From Acidisarcina sp. (GTDB lineage Bacteria > Acidobacteriota > Terriglobia > Terriglobales > Acidobacteriaceae), in assembly GCA_035539175.1 (NCBI GenBank), contig DATLIY010000003.1:186001-250000 (forward strand): a DNA stretch of 64,000 nt, given 5' to 3'. A program made the translations under genes and the position numbers. Below are positions 26,432 to 35,644 of this stretch, one piece after another. The notes beneath the pieces were generated by a model. The model had not been told where the DNA came from. It saw only the letters and a program-made list of their open reading frames with translations, and ran no database searches. The number at the start of each line of letters is the position of its first letter. Within the stretch, counting starts at the first letter, position 1.

Positions 26432-26896
26432 ATGCTAAGGCTCACAAAGAAAGCCGATTACGGCCTGATGGCTCTTAAATTTCTGGCCGAGCACGTCAAT
26501 ACCGCATCGTTGAGCGCGAAGGATATTGCAGAGGCATACGGCATTCCCACGCCGTTGCTGGCAAAGATTCTGCAACGGCTTACGAAGGCAGGCCTGCTGA
26601 GGTCGCATGCCGGTATGAATGGCGGATACGTGCTGTCCAGAGACGCGCGCGAGATATCGGCGTATGAGGTGATTCACGCCATCGACGGCGCGTTCTTCCT
26701 TACCTCCTGCGTCAAGGCGGCAGAGTCCTGTGACCTTCACAACAGTTGCACGATCAAGGAACCGCTGGCCAAGGTGAATGAAAGCATCGCCGATGTGCTT
26801 CGGAAGATCCGCATCTCTGATCTGGTGGATGCCGGGGCAGAAGCGGCAGCACGGCACCAGGCTCACGACCCGCAACTGGTGACCCTAACGCAATAA
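26432..26896 (+). CDS. iscR: Rrf2 family Fe-S regulator (IscR-type)
   Basis: 154 residues from ATG 26432, where the conserved Rrf2 N-terminus begins (MLRLTKKADYGLMALKFLA); GGGAT lies upstream. The winged helix covers residues about 1-75 (AKDIAEAYGIPTPLLAKILQ, then GGYVLSRDAREIS). Three cysteines, C-x6-C-x5-C (CVKAAESCDLHNSC), match the [2Fe-2S] ligand region of IscR, with one residue more in the first gap. It leads the isc operon, so it should sense Fe-S supply and control its own operon. An in-frame ATG at 26372 would add 20 residues but probably lies at the transcription start. Confidence 0.88.
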   Translation: MLRLTKKADYGLMALKFLAEHVNTASLSAKDIAEAYGIPTPLLAKILQRLTKAGLLRSHAGMNGGYVLSRDAREISAYEVIHAIDGAFFLTSCVKAAESCDLHNSCTIKEPLAKVNESIADVLRKIRISDLVDAGAEAAARHQAHDPQLVTLTQ

Positions 26897-26942
26897 ACAG
26901 TTTTTGGTGGATGGACCGCTTTTTACAAGCAGGAGATGAAGA

Positions 26943-28196
26943 ATGAGCACAGTAGCAAGCGCAGTTGAAGTTCCGGCAGGTGTGCACCTCCCGATCTATA
27001 TGGATTACCACGCTACGACCCCGATGGATCCGCGCGTGCTGGAAGCCATGATGCCGTACTTCACCACGAAGTTTGGAAACGCAGCCAGCCGCAACCACTC
27101 CTTTGGCTGGGAGGCGGAGCAGGCTGTTGAGACGGCTCGCGAGCAGATTGCGAAGCTGATTGGCGCCACTGCGAAGGAGATCATCTTCACCTCGGGGGCG
27201 ACGGAGAGCAACAACCTCGCCATCAAGGGCATAGCCGAGATGTACAAGGAGCGCGGCAACCACATCATTACGCAGGTAACAGAACACAAGGCCGTGCTGG
27301 ACACCTGCAAGCGCCTGGAAAAATATGGCTACCGCGTGACCTATCTGCCGGTGAAGGCGGATGGCCTGGTCGATTTGGAAGACCTGAAGCGGGCCATGGA
27401 TGACAAGACAATTCTTGTCACCATCATGAGTGCAAATAACGAGATCGGCGTGGTTCAACCAATCGCTGAAATTGGAAAGCTTTGTCACGAGCGGGGCGTT
27501 CTCTTCCACACGGATGCGGTGCAGGCAGTGGGCAAGATTCCCGTGGACGTGCAGAAGATGAATATCGACGTCCTGTCGTTGTCGGCGCATAAGGTCTACG
27601 GTCCAAAAGGCGTAGGTGCGCTGTATGTGCGCCGCCGTAATCCCCGGGTGCAGATTGCGGCGCAGATGGATGGCGGTGGTCACGAGCGCGGCATGCGTTC
27701 CGGCACGCTGAATGTTCCCGGCATCGTAGGCCTGGGCAAGGCGTGCGAAATAGCAGGTCAGGAGATGGAAGCAGAGACAGAGCGGCTGACTGGCCTGCGC
27801 GACAAGCTGAAGACCAGGCTTGAGAGCGCGCTGGATTACGTCCACGTCAACGGTTCGATGGAGCATAGGCTTCCGGGCAACCTCAACATGAGTTTTGTTT
27901 ACGTTGAGGGAGAATCCCTGCTAATGGGGATCAACGATATTGCCGTTTCCAGCGGGTCCGCCTGCACTTCGGCAACGCTCGAGCCCTCCTATGTTTTGAA
28001 GGCTCTTGGCCTGGGAGACGATGTAGCTCACAGCTCGATTCGTTTTGGCCTCGGACGGTTTAACAGCGAAGCCGAGGTGGATTACGTTGCAGCCAAGGTG
28101 ATTGATGTTGTGCAGAAGCTCCGCGAGCTTTCCCCGCTCTACGAGATGGTTAAAGAAGGCATCGACATTACCAAGATCGAGTGGCAGGCGCACTAA
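26943..28196 (+). CDS. iscS: Cysteine desulfurase IscS
   Basis: 417 residues. Class V aminotransferase fold using [16 protein letters not shown] at the N-terminus, [16 protein letters not shown], the PLP lysine K217 in [10 protein letters not shown], and the sulfur-carrying C341 in [17 protein letters not shown]. The long flexible cysteine loop marks the IscS (group I) type, not SufS. The C-terminus [13 protein letters not shown] is close to that of Enterobacterial IscS, where it binds IscU. GGAGATGAAG precedes the ATG. Second gene of the isc operon, 46 bases after the regulator. Confidence 0.97.
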   Translation: MSTVASAVEVPAGVHLPIYMDYHATTPMDPRVLEAMMPYFTTKFGNAASRNHSFGWEAEQAVETAREQIAKLIGATAKEIIFTSGATESNNLAIKGIAEMYKERGNHIITQVTEHKAVLDTCKRLEKYGYRVTYLPVKADGLVDLEDLKRAMDDKTILVTIMSANNEIGVVQPIAEIGKLCHERGVLFHTDAVQAVGKIPVDVQKMNIDVLSLSAHKVYGPKGVGALYVRRRNPRVQIAAQMDGGGHERGMRSGTLNVPGIVGLGKACEIAGQEMEAETERLTGLRDKLKTRLESALDYVHVNGSMEHRLPGNLNMSFVYVEGESLLMGINDIAVSSGSACTSATLEPSYVLKALGLGDDVAHSSIRFGLGRFNSEAEVDYVAAKVIDVVQKLRELSPLYEMVKEGIDITKIEWQAH

Positions 28197-28254
28197 AAAG
28201 ATCTGCCGCAGTTGCAAGAAACGAACAGGCTTCAAAGCCCGGAGGAGATTCCAG

Positions 28255-28680
28255 ATGTCATATAGCGATAAGGTGATCGACCACTACAACAATCCGCGCA
28301 ACGTTGGACAGATGGACAAGAGCAGCAGTGAAGTAGGGACTGGTCTTGTTGGTGCGCCGGAGTGCGGAGATGTTATGCGCCTGCAGATCAAGGTGAATCC
28401 TGAGACGCAGGTAATTGAAGAAGCGAAGTTCAAGACCTTTGGCTGTGGCTCCGCTATTGCCTCCTCCTCGCTCGCGACCGAATGGGTCAAGGGCAAGACG
28501 GTAGAGGAAGCGCTCACGATCAAGAACACCGATATCGTGAAAGAGCTTGCTCTGCCGCCGGTGAAGATTCACTGTTCGGTGCTCGCGGAAGATGCGATTC
28601 GCGCCGCGATTGGCGACTGGAAGAAGAAGAACGGCGTTGCAGAGACCGCAGACGAAGCGAGCGCTGTAGCCGCGAATTGA
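28255..28680 (+). CDS. iscU: Fe-S cluster scaffold IscU
   Basis: 141 residues. The three cluster ligands are in place: C37 (APECGD), C64 (FGCGSAIASSS) and C107 (IHCSVLAE); D39 is conserved. PPVKIHCS contains the motif region recognised by the HscA chaperone (LPPVK), consistent with hscA/hscB in the same operon. Start at 28255 has GGAGGAG seven bases upstream; the frame is open before it but reads as iscS antiframe. It builds [2Fe-2S] clusters with sulfur from IscS. The C-terminus carries a short Ala/Glu-rich tail beyond the usual end. Confidence 0.96.
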   Translation: MSYSDKVIDHYNNPRNVGQMDKSSSEVGTGLVGAPECGDVMRLQIKVNPETQVIEEAKFKTFGCGSAIASSSLATEWVKGKTVEEALTIKNTDIVKELALPPVKIHCSVLAEDAIRAAIGDWKKKNGVAETADEASAVAAN

Positions 28681-28740
28681 TTTGTGAACGAGGGCGGAGC
28701 CGCTGCGGCTTTCGCCTTCATTCCCGGGAGAAGTAAGACC

Positions 28741-29124
28741 ATGATTTCGGTAGAGACCGTTGTAAACGGCGGGAGCGCGGCTCCCAAACAGCAGGGGCTT
28801 CAATTGACGGAGAGAGCGTTGAACCACATTCGCCTTGCCATGGCGAAGGAGCAGATCTCGCCGGAGGATGGTGGTCTGCGCCTCGGAATCCAGGGCGGCG
28901 GCTGTTCCGGCCTCTCGTACAACATCCGGTTTGATACGCAGCCAAGAGAACGCGACCGCATCTATAAATTTCAGGATGTCCGCATCTTTATTGACCCCAA
29001 GTCGTTCATCTATCTCCACGGAATGATTCTCGATTATGAGGAGACATTGATGCGCCAGGGATTCAATTTCATCAATCCGAACTCGACCAAGTCGTGTGGT
29101 TGCGGCTCCTCGTTCTCGGCCTGA
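28741..29124 (+). CDS. iscA: A-type Fe-S carrier IscA
   Basis: 127 residues. The three A-type cysteines are present: C55 in GGGCSGLSY and C119/C121 in KSCGCGSSF. It accepts clusters from IscU and passes them to apoproteins. The ATG at 28741 has GGAGAAG nine bases upstream; an in-frame GTG at 28684 would add an Ala-rich extension of 19 residues and is less likely. Position between iscU and hscB is canonical for isc operons. Confidence 0.94.
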   Translation: MISVETVVNGGSAAPKQQGLQLTERALNHIRLAMAKEQISPEDGGLRLGIQGGGCSGLSYNIRFDTQPRERDRIYKFQDVRIFIDPKSFIYLHGMILDYEETLMRQGFNFINPNSTKSCGCGSSFSA

Positions 29125-29137
29125 GGCGCCTTTCCGA

Positions 29138-29836
29138 ATGCCCACAGCGGAAGAGAAATTCGTAGACGCGGCGTGTTGGAACTGTGCCGCGCCGTTGTCG
29201 CATGCCCAGCTTTTCTGTACCGGCTGCGGCAAGGTACAACCTGCGCCCGATGGCGCGGATTATTTTGAGGTCTTCCAACTGCCTCGCAAACTCACGATCG
29301 ATACCGCTGCATTGGAGCGGCAGTTTTATCACCTGAGCCGCAAGCTGCATCCGGATATCTATGCGCGCGCAAGTGAGCGGGAGCAGGAGTGGAGCCTGCG
29401 CAATGCGTCTCTCCTCAACGACGCGTATCGAACGCTGAAAGAACCAATTGCCCGCACGGAGTACCTCTTGCGGCTGGAAGGTGTGCCGATCGAGGAGGAG
29501 GGCAGACAGGCAGGCGCCCGCCAAAATACCTCTCGTGTACCTGAGGATCTGCTGGAAGAGGTCTTTGAGCTGAACATGCAGTTGGAAGAGATGCGGATGA
29601 CCCGCAAATCCGGCGATGACGATCCTGCTCTGCGCGAAGAGCTTGTGCGGGTGAAGCAGCAATTTGAAGCGCAGTTGGGGGAGACGGACAACTCCCTGCA
29701 ACAACTCTGGCAGCAGTGGGATGAGGCAGCGCCCGCATCCGCCGACAGCGTGAAGCAGCGCATGGTTGCGCTGCTGGATCGCCGGCGTTATATCCGCAAT
29801 CTGGTTCGCGACGTAAACGAGACACTCGACGCGTAA
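29138..29836 (+). CDS. hscB: J-type co-chaperone HscB with N-terminal zinc domain
   Basis: 232 residues. The J domain (about 41-115) carries the HPD motif at residues 71-73 and NDAYRTLKEPIARTEYLL, the hallmark of HscB. The C-terminal helical domain (about 130-232) binds IscU. Ahead of the J domain sit two CxxC pairs (C13/C16 in CWNC and C27/C30 in CTGC), likely a zinc site. The E. coli protein lacks this; mitochondrial HSC20 of animals has a very similar module beginning CWNC. The ATG at 29138 follows iscA by 13 bases. Stimulates HscA ATPase and delivers IscU. Confidence 0.93.
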   Translation: MPTAEEKFVDAACWNCAAPLSHAQLFCTGCGKVQPAPDGADYFEVFQLPRKLTIDTAALERQFYHLSRKLHPDIYARASEREQEWSLRNASLLNDAYRTLKEPIARTEYLLRLEGVPIEEEGRQAGARQNTSRVPEDLLEEVFELNMQLEEMRMTRKSGDDDPALREELVRVKQQFEAQLGETDNSLQQLWQQWDEAAPASADSVKQRMVALLDRRRYIRNLVRDVNETLDA

Positions 29837-29880
29837 CCGGTCTTGATCGAAACGCAGCAGACTTCGATATTTGAGAAATC

Positions 29881-31821
29881 ATGACAGAAGAACGAGTCAT
29901 AGGCATTGATCTGGGCACGACGAACTCTCTCGTGGCCTTTATGTATAACGAGCGTCCCGTTGTCATTCCCGGTGAAGACGGCGTCAATCTTGTGCCCTCC
30001 GTCGTTGCGCTCGATGTGCAGACGGACCCCAGGGCGCGGCCCACAGTGGTCGTTGGCAATGGGGCGCGCAAGTCGCTGATATCTTCACCCGGCCGGGCCG
30101 TCTATTCGGTGAAACGCCTGATGGGGCGCGGCGTGGAGGATGTGCAGGACGAACTGAAGCTTTTTCCGTTCCGGCTTGCGGAGAACGTCCAACCGGGCGA
30201 GGTATTGCGGATTCGGCTCGGCGAGATGGAGTTCACGCCATCCGAGATATCGGCATACATCCTTCGCCAGTTGAAGCGGAATGCCGAGCGCTACTTTGGC
30301 GGCTCGGTCAGCAAGGCCGTCATCACTGTGCCCGCGTACTTTAACGACGCACAGCGCCAGGCAACAAAGGATGCAGGACGCATGGCGGGTCTTGATGTGC
30401 TGCGCCTGGTGAACGAGCCTACCGCCGCGGCTTTGGCCTATGGGCTGGACCGCGAAAAGGAAGGCATCGTCGCGGTCTATGACCTGGGCGGTGGTACCTT
30501 CGATATTTCTATTCTGAAATTGCAGGACGGAATTTTTGAGGTGGTTGCGACCAATGGCGATACGCACCTCGGAGGCGACGATATCGACAACCTGCTCATC
30601 GCCATTGCCATCGAGGACATACGCGGAGATCTTGGTGTGGATGTACGCGGCAGTGCAGAGGCAATCCAGGCGATTCGCAAGGCCCTGATCGAAGCCAAGA
30701 TCGAGTTATCTTCGGCGAATAACTCCCGGCTTGAAGTGGCGCTTCCCGGTGGACATCTGTATCGCCGCGAAATTGCCCGCGATCAGTTCGAGGAGTTGAT
30801 TCAGCCGATTCTCGAGCGCACGATTCGTCCCGTGCGCCAGGCGCTCAAGGATTCGGGCTTCGCTCCGGAGCAAATCCAGGAGGTTGTTCTTGTCGGCGGA
30901 TCGACGCGTATTCCCGCGGTGAGACAGGTGGTCGATGACCTGTTTCAGCTATCCGCTCGTGGCAAGAAGCCGCACACGGAACTGAATCCCGATGAGGTAG
31001 TTGCGCTTGGCGCGGCTGTGCAGGCAAATATTCTTGCCGGCGGATCGAAGGCCACGGAAGACATGCTCCTGCTCGATGTCACGCCGCTGTCGCTTGGCAT
31101 TGAAGCGCTCGGTGGTGTGGTCGCCAAGATCATTGATCGCAACTCCACCATTCCCGCCTCTGCCACTGAGCACTTCACCACCGGAGTTGACGGGCAGACG
31201 AATGTCGCGATTCACGTGGTCCAGGGCGAGAGGGAACTGGCGAAGGACTGCCGCTCGCTGGCTCGCTTCGACTTGAAAGGCATTCCGCCGATGAGCGCGG
31301 GATTGCCTCGCATCGAAGTCAAGTTCCTCATCGATGCAAATGGGATCCTGCACGTGTCCGCGTTGGAGCAGCGCAGCGGCAAGCAGGCAGAGATCGAGGT
31401 GAAGCCCACCTACGGACTCACGGATGAGCAAGTAGAGACGATGATTCTGGAGTCGTTCGATTATGCCGAGGAAGATTTCCATGTGCGCCAGTTAATTGAG
31501 GCGCGCAACGAGGCGGAGACGATTCTTGCCGCCGTTGAGAAGGCCCCACAGCACGCAGCATGGCAACAGTTGAGTGAGCAGGAGCGCGCGGAGATTGCGA
31601 AGCTGAGTGGGGAACTCTCTGTGGTGAAGCAAGGCGATGACTTGCCCGCGATTCGTCAGGCAACCGAGGCGCTGGACCATGCGACGCGACGCTTTGCCGA
31701 GCTGATGATGGATCAGGCCGTATCGAGCGCGATCCAGGGTGAAACGATGCAGTCTGCCAGCACAAAGCTCGGTGAGGGCCCGACTGCACCGCATGAAATC
31801 GCTCCCGCCGAATTCAACTAA
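29881..31821 (+). CDS. hscA: Hsp70-type chaperone HscA
   Basis: 646 residues. The nucleotide-binding domain shows [13 protein letters not shown] (phosphate 1), [43 protein letters not shown] (phosphate 2) and [13 protein letters not shown] (adenosine); the substrate domain contains [10 protein letters not shown]. The order and the hscB/fdx neighbours identify the Fe-S-specific HscA and not DnaK, and the C-terminus lacks the acidic EEVKD-type tail of DnaK. It uses ATP to release the cluster from IscU. Starts 44 bases after hscB. Confidence 0.95.
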   Translation: MTEERVIGIDLGTTNSLVAFMYNERPVVIPGEDGVNLVPSVVALDVQTDPRARPTVVVGNGARKSLISSPGRAVYSVKRLMGRGVEDVQDELKLFPFRLAENVQPGEVLRIRLGEMEFTPSEISAYILRQLKRNAERYFGGSVSKAVITVPAYFNDAQRQATKDAGRMAGLDVLRLVNEPTAAALAYGLDREKEGIVAVYDLGGGTFDISILKLQDGIFEVVATNGDTHLGGDDIDNLLIAIAIEDIRGDLGVDVRGSAEAIQAIRKALIEAKIELSSANNSRLEVALPGGHLYRREIARDQFEELIQPILERTIRPVRQALKDSGFAPEQIQEVVLVGGSTRIPAVRQVVDDLFQLSARGKKPHTELNPDEVVALGAAVQANILAGGSKATEDMLLLDVTPLSLGIEALGGVVAKIIDRNSTIPASATEHFTTGVDGQTNVAIHVVQGERELAKDCRSLARFDLKGIPPMSAGLPRIEVKFLIDANGILHVSALEQRSGKQAEIEVKPTYGLTDEQVETMILESFDYAEEDFHVRQLIEARNEAETILAAVEKAPQHAAWQQLSEQERAEIAKLSGELSVVKQGDDLPAIRQATEALDHATRRFAELMMDQAVSSAIQGETMQSASTKLGEGPTAPHEIAPAEFN

Positions 31822-31863
31822 TCAAACCACGCATACCGAAGCAGACCAATCGAGAGAAGAGCA

Positions 31864-32295
31864 ATGTCAGACGAGAAGACCACGACCGTAGATCTAAGTA
31901 AGCCGCCCGCGGAGGGAATGGTTCGCGTTACGTTTTTGCCGGAAGGCAAGACCGTGGAGTTTGCATACGGAAGCATGCCCTACGACCATCACGGCAAGCC
32001 GATGTCGTTCCTCGACGTAGCGGAGAACTACGGCATCTTTCTTGACCATGCATGCGGCGGCGCCTGTGCCTGCACCACCTGTCACATATGGGTGAAGGAA
32101 GGCGAAAAAGGCATCAGCGAAGCGGATGACGAAGAGCTGGACCGTCTCGATATGGCTGCCGACCAGCAGTTGAATTCGCGCCTTGGCTGCCAGGCGGTAA
32201 TCACCGGACCCGGAATCTACGTTGTTGAGATTCCCAGCTGGAATCGCAACTATGTTTCGGAAGGCAAGCCACTCACACTGAGTCAGGAAAAGTAG
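31864..32295 (+). CDS. fdx: [2Fe-2S] ferredoxin of the isc operon
   Basis: 143 residues, adrenodoxin type. Ligands are C64, C70, C73 (C-x5-C-x2-C in HACGGACACTTCHIWV) and C109 (LGCQA); C68 is an extra cysteine that is common in Isc ferredoxins. DDEELDRLDMA forms the acidic helix that contacts partners. It gives electrons to cluster assembly on IscU. Slightly longer than the E. coli protein because of an N-terminal extension of about 15 residues. AGAGAAGAGCA precedes the ATG; iscX starts ten bases after the stop. Confidence 0.95.
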   Translation: MSDEKTTTVDLSKPPAEGMVRVTFLPEGKTVEFAYGSMPYDHHGKPMSFLDVAENYGIFLDHACGGACACTTCHIWVKEGEKGISEADDEELDRLDMAADQQLNSRLGCQAVITGPGIYVVEIPSWNRNYVSEGKPLTLSQEK

Positions 32296-32304
32296 GAGAG
32301 GATC

Positions 32305-32520
32305 ATGGCCAGGAATTTAACGTGGACGGATTTCGAAGAGATCGGAATCCAACTGCAGGAGAAGTATCCCGAGGTGGATCCGCTGACGGTCCGCTTTACC
32401 GATCTGCACCGCTACGTCGTGGAACTGGAAGATTTCTCCGACGATCCCGCAAAGTCCAATGAAGCGCGCCTGGAGGCCATCCAGATGGCCTGGCATGAAG
32501 AATATCTCGACGCGCAATAG
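32305..32520 (+). CDS. iscX: IscX
   Basis: 71 residues matching IscX (YfhJ): LTWTDFEEIGIQLQEKYP, VDPLTVRFTDLHRYV and EARLEAIQMAWHEEYLD. It is an acidic helical protein that binds iron and IscS and tunes desulfurase activity. TAGGAGAGGATC upstream gives a strong ribosome site. Last gene of the isc operon, followed by a hairpin. Confidence 0.95.
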   Translation: MARNLTWTDFEEIGIQLQEKYPEVDPLTVRFTDLHRYVVELEDFSDDPAKSNEARLEAIQMAWHEEYLDAQ

Positions 32521-32522
32521 CT

Positions 32523-32550
32523 GCATCTCATCGAGGAGATGCGGTTTCTA
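32523..32550 (+). terminator. Probable terminator of the isc operon
   Basis: GCATCTC and GAGATGC form a perfect 7-bp stem with loop ATCGAG (32523-32542), followed by GGTTTCTA. The U-tract is short. It starts two bases past the iscX stop and lies between convergent genes. Confidence 0.55.
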
Positions 32551-33018
32551 ATACCAGTCAAAAGCGCCTTGAAACAGTTCAAACTCCGCAGCACTCTCCT
32601 TCGAGTAATAGAGGGAGAGAATGTCAAAGCGAGTTTCCGGCTCAGGGGCGGTCGTGTGTGGGATCGTACGCAGGTAGACGCGCGCCAGCCGGCGCAACGT
32701 CCGCCGCTTGTCGTCGTCGACGGAGGATTCGGCGCTGGCAACGTTGCGGCTGGAGCGGGTCTTGACCTCAATAAAACAGAGTGTACTGCCATCCCATGCA
32801 ATCAGGTCGATATCGCCGCGGCACAGTGCGGAGCGATAGCGTCGCGCCACCACAACATAGCCTTGCCTGCGGAGGTGAAAGAATGCATCCTCTTCCCCTC
32901 GCTCCCCCGTCTGCAGGTGACGTGCAACGCGGGAAGGCCGCAGCCGCGCGGTAAGCCAGTCAGCCGCGCGCACCACTCCCTGAAAGACACGGAGATGGGA
33001 TTGAGTTACCAGGGACAT
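32548..33018 (-). CDS. yraN: YraN family (UPF0102) endonuclease-like protein
   Basis: 156 residues. The nuclease-fold signature is present: GERGEEDAFFHLRRQGY, RRYRSALCRGDIDLIAWDG and CFIEVKTRSS, giving the D...ExK catalytic pattern of the restriction-endonuclease superfamily. Usual family length is about 120, the extra residues being an N-terminal helix. Function in cells is poorly known; possibly recombination-linked. Start chosen at 33018 because upstream sequence overlaps the divergent membrane gene and is not family-like. Confidence 0.88.
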   Translation of the reverse strand: MSLVTQSHLRVFQGVVRAADWLTARLRPSRVARHLQTGERGEEDAFFHLRRQGYVVVARRYRSALCRGDIDLIAWDGSTLCFIEVKTRSSRNVASAESSVDDDKRRTLRRLARVYLRTIPHTTAPEPETRFDILSLYYSKESAAEFELFQGAFDWY

Positions 33019-33048
33019 TGGTAGTATTGTCAGCCTCAGCGGTGGAGT

Positions 33049-33744
33049 ATGCCAAGTAAATCTCTCTATCGCCAGAAAGGGATGCATTCCTTGCAATCCA
33101 GAACGATAGCCGCTAACCCAATTCCCACGGTGGATCGATGCCCGCTGGCGGGCTGCGGTGCGGAGCATGCAGGCACGATTGGCTGGCTTCAGGGCATCAC
33201 GATTGTCTGGATGATCCTCGAGTGCACGGTCGCGCTGATCGCAGCGGTGCGTGCGCACAGTCCTGCTTTACTCGCATTTGGTTCGGACAGCCTGGTGGAG
33301 CTGCTCTCTGCTTCTGTGGTTGCCCTGCAGTTTACTCGCAGATTTCGCGTCGATACAGAGCGGGCATCGCGTATTGCCGGCATTCTTCTCTTCGTCCTTG
33401 CAGGCGTCGTTGTTCTCACTTCAATCGGGTCGCTGGCCCTTCATGTCGAACCCGACCGCAGTTGGATGGGCATCGCCATCACCGTGGCGGCATTGATCGT
33501 CATGCCTGCACTCAGTACCGCGAAGCATTACCTGGCAGAGAAGACGGGGAACGTGGCCCTGGCTGCGGATTCTATCCAATCGGCGACGTGTGCTTATCTG
33601 GCGTTCCTTACGCTCGTGGGCCTTGCAATGAACGCGTTCTTTCATCTGCCGTGGATCGACGCGGTGGCGGCATTGGCGGTTGCGCCGATTCTGGTAGTGG
33701 AAGGAAGGCGCGCCATACGCGGCGAAGGCTGCGGCTGCTCCTGA
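33049..33744 (+). CDS. Small cation-efflux-like membrane protein
   Basis: 231 residues with about six hydrophobic helices and the pattern of cation diffusion facilitators: FGSDSLVELLSASVVAL in the second helix, AADSIQSATCAYLAF in the fifth, and WIDAVAALAVAPILVVEG in the sixth. The large cytosolic C-terminal domain of normal CDF proteins is missing; instead cysteine clusters stand at both ends (CPLAGCG near residue 31 and GCGCS at the very end), possibly metal-binding. Start uncertain between 33049 and 33082. Divergent from yraN. Confidence 0.75.
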   Translation: MPSKSLYRQKGMHSLQSRTIAANPIPTVDRCPLAGCGAEHAGTIGWLQGITIVWMILECTVALIAAVRAHSPALLAFGSDSLVELLSASVVALQFTRRFRVDTERASRIAGILLFVLAGVVVLTSIGSLALHVEPDRSWMGIAITVAALIVMPALSTAKHYLAEKTGNVALAADSIQSATCAYLAFLTLVGLAMNAFFHLPWIDAVAALAVAPILVVEGRRAIRGEGCGCS

Positions 33745-33975
33745 GCAGGCGCTCACACCGGCGCTAAAGGGCAGGCTTCTCGAAGCGCGTGTCTTACAAA
33801 TCTTGCGCAGGCCTGTGACCCTGGCATCCGCTTGCGGCAAAGATGAGTCGCACTGCGCTATTCTTACCCGGACGCGTGCAAAGTGGAATTGCTCGAAGTG
33901 GAAGTGCTCTAAGACAAATATGATGCCTGTGATGGCTCGACGTCCTGTGAATCGGCAAGAAGGAAGGGCTCTGGA

Positions 33976-34152
33976 ATGAAGCAGTCGACAATCTATTGGA
34001 TCTGGGTAGTGGGCTCGCTGGTGTGGTTGGGAAATTCCGCAATTGTCTGGCACACAGGGCGAAGGGGACACGCAGCAGTATCGTTTGTGATTGCGATCCT
34101 CTTTTTTGCAGCCGCATTGCAGTCTCGGCGCAAGGGCAAGCTGCCGGAGTAA
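33976..34152 (+). CDS. 58-residue membrane protein
   Basis: A short frame with a strong AGGAAGGG eight bases before the ATG. Two hydrophobic helices (residues about 5-24 and 33-49) are separated by a short basic loop and followed by a basic tail RRKGKLPE, predicting both ends in the cytoplasm by the positive-inside rule. No family recognised. It ends just before a hairpin terminator. Confidence 0.6.
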   Translation: MKQSTIYWIWVVGSLVWLGNSAIVWHTGRRGHAAVSFVIAILFFAAALQSRRKGKLPE

Positions 34153-34195
34153 AAATGCTCCGTTCCCAACGCAATCCTGTGTTGGAAACGGAGCA
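34150..34195 (-). terminator. Terminator after the aminotransferase
   Basis: TGCTCCGTT (34156) and AACGGAGCA (to 34195) pair perfectly, extended by CCAAC/GTTGG after a one-base bulge. On the minus strand TTTTT follows the stem, so it ends the aminotransferase gene; it can also stop transcripts of the small plus-strand gene. Confidence 0.75.
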
Positions 34196-34216
34196 ATCCT
34201 GCTTTACAAGATTCGT

Positions 34217-35644
34217 TTACTTCATGGAGCTAGCAAGCGCCGTTGCCCGGCTATGCTCGTGCTCCACTTTGGCAATACATTCCTCCAGTATGTCGAGTGC
34301 GATACCCGCCTCATGTTCGTTCACGATCAGCGGTGGGGATAGCCGCAGGGACGTTTCTCCGCAGCCCAGAATCAGCAGGCCACGTTCAAACGCAGCTTCC
34401 ACGATGGCATCGCGCCAGGCTCCGGCGGCTTCCCGCGTGGCCTGATCCTTCACAATCTCGACTCCGATCATCAGCCCGCGCCCGCGCACGTCTCCCACGA
34501 TGGAGAAGCGTTCGAGCCAGCCCTTCATCCTGGCCATCATCGAGGCTCCAACGCGGGCGGCATTGGCGATGCCTTCGCGCTGCAGCACATCCATCGTTGC
34601 CAGGGCGGCTGCGATTGCGACCGGATTTCCGCCGAATGTGGATGCGTGGGAACCCGGCTTCCAATCCATGATTTCGGCTCGCGTCATGCAGATGCCGAGC
34701 GGCATTCCCGAGGCAATGCCTTTGGCGATGCAGACGATGTCGGGTTGCACTCCGGTATGCTCGACTGCCCACCATTTGCCGGTGCGGCCTGCGCCGGATT
34801 GCACCTCATCCACCACCAGGAGAATGCCGTATTTGTCGCAGATGCGGCGCAATTCCTGCATGAAGATTGTTGGCGCCACCACATAGCCGCCTTCGCCCTG
34901 GATCGGCTCGACGAAGATCGCTGCTACTTCCTCCGGCGCCAGTGTGGTGTGGAACAGCTTCTCCTCGATATAGCGGGCACATCCCAGCGCAAACGCCGCT
35001 TCCTCCTGCGGACCACCCGTGCAGCCACGATAGGCATAGGGATACCGCACATGGGTCACACCTGGAACCAGCGGGGAAAAGCGGCGCCGCTGCTGCGGTT
35101 TGGACGCGGTGAGCGAAAGAGCACCCATGGTACGCCCATGGAATGCGCCGAAGAACGCGATCACATTCTGGCGTTGCGTGTGGTAGCGGGCAATCTTTAG
35201 CGCACACTCGATGGCCTCTGCGCCGGAGTTGCCATAGTAGAAGCGGTGCGGCCCCGGCATGGGAGCCACCGCGGACAAGCGCTCCGCAAGCGTAACCATG
35301 TGCTCGTAATAAAAATCTGTGCCCGACATGTGGATGAGCTCGCCGGCCTGATGTTGAATGGCCGCGACAACCTCCGGATGACAATGTCCGGTGGATGTGA
35401 CGGCGATTCCGGCGGCGAAGTCGAGAAAGACGTTACCGTCTACGTCTTCGACACGGATTCCGCGGCCGCGCTTCGCCACCATAGGATACGAGCGGGTGTA
35501 GCTGGGGGAGATAAGGCGGTCATCGGCCTCGATAATCGCGCGTGCCTTGGGGCCGGGTAAGGCACATAGGATGCTGGGGCCGTATTGTGCCCGCAATTCG
35601 GGCGTAAGCCCTGTATTCCGGTCGGAGTGGGTGGTGTTCTGCAT
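34217..35644 (-). CDS. Class III PLP aminotransferase (acetylornithine/GABA type)
   Basis: 475 residues. Fold-type I aminotransferase: DVDGNVFLDFAAGIAV, GNSGAEAIECALKIAR, FFGAFHGRTMGALSLT, FVEPIQGEGGYVV, VVDEVQSGAGRTG and the PLP lysine in CIAKGIASGMPLG. Length and the extra N-terminal 45 residues fit the acetylornithine aminotransferase family proteins that act on omega-amino groups (GABA, ornithine, lysine-type substrates) and not the shorter ArgD; exact substrate unknown. No arginine or GABA genes are adjacent. Confidence 0.88.
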   Translation of the reverse strand: MQNTTHSDRNTGLTPELRAQYGPSILCALPGPKARAIIEADDRLISPSYTRSYPMVAKRGRGIRVEDVDGNVFLDFAAGIAVTSTGHCHPEVVAAIQHQAGELIHMSGTDFYYEHMVTLAERLSAVAPMPGPHRFYYGNSGAEAIECALKIARYHTQRQNVIAFFGAFHGRTMGALSLTASKPQQRRRFSPLVPGVTHVRYPYAYRGCTGGPQEEAAFALGCARYIEEKLFHTTLAPEEVAAIFVEPIQGEGGYVVAPTIFMQELRRICDKYGILLVVDEVQSGAGRTGKWWAVEHTGVQPDIVCIAKGIASGMPLGICMTRAEIMDWKPGSHASTFGGNPVAIAAALATMDVLQREGIANAARVGASMMARMKGWLERFSIVGDVRGRGLMIGVEIVKDQATREAAGAWRDAIVEAAFERGLLILGCGETSLRLSPPLIVNEHEAGIALDILEECIAKVEHEHSRATALASSMK

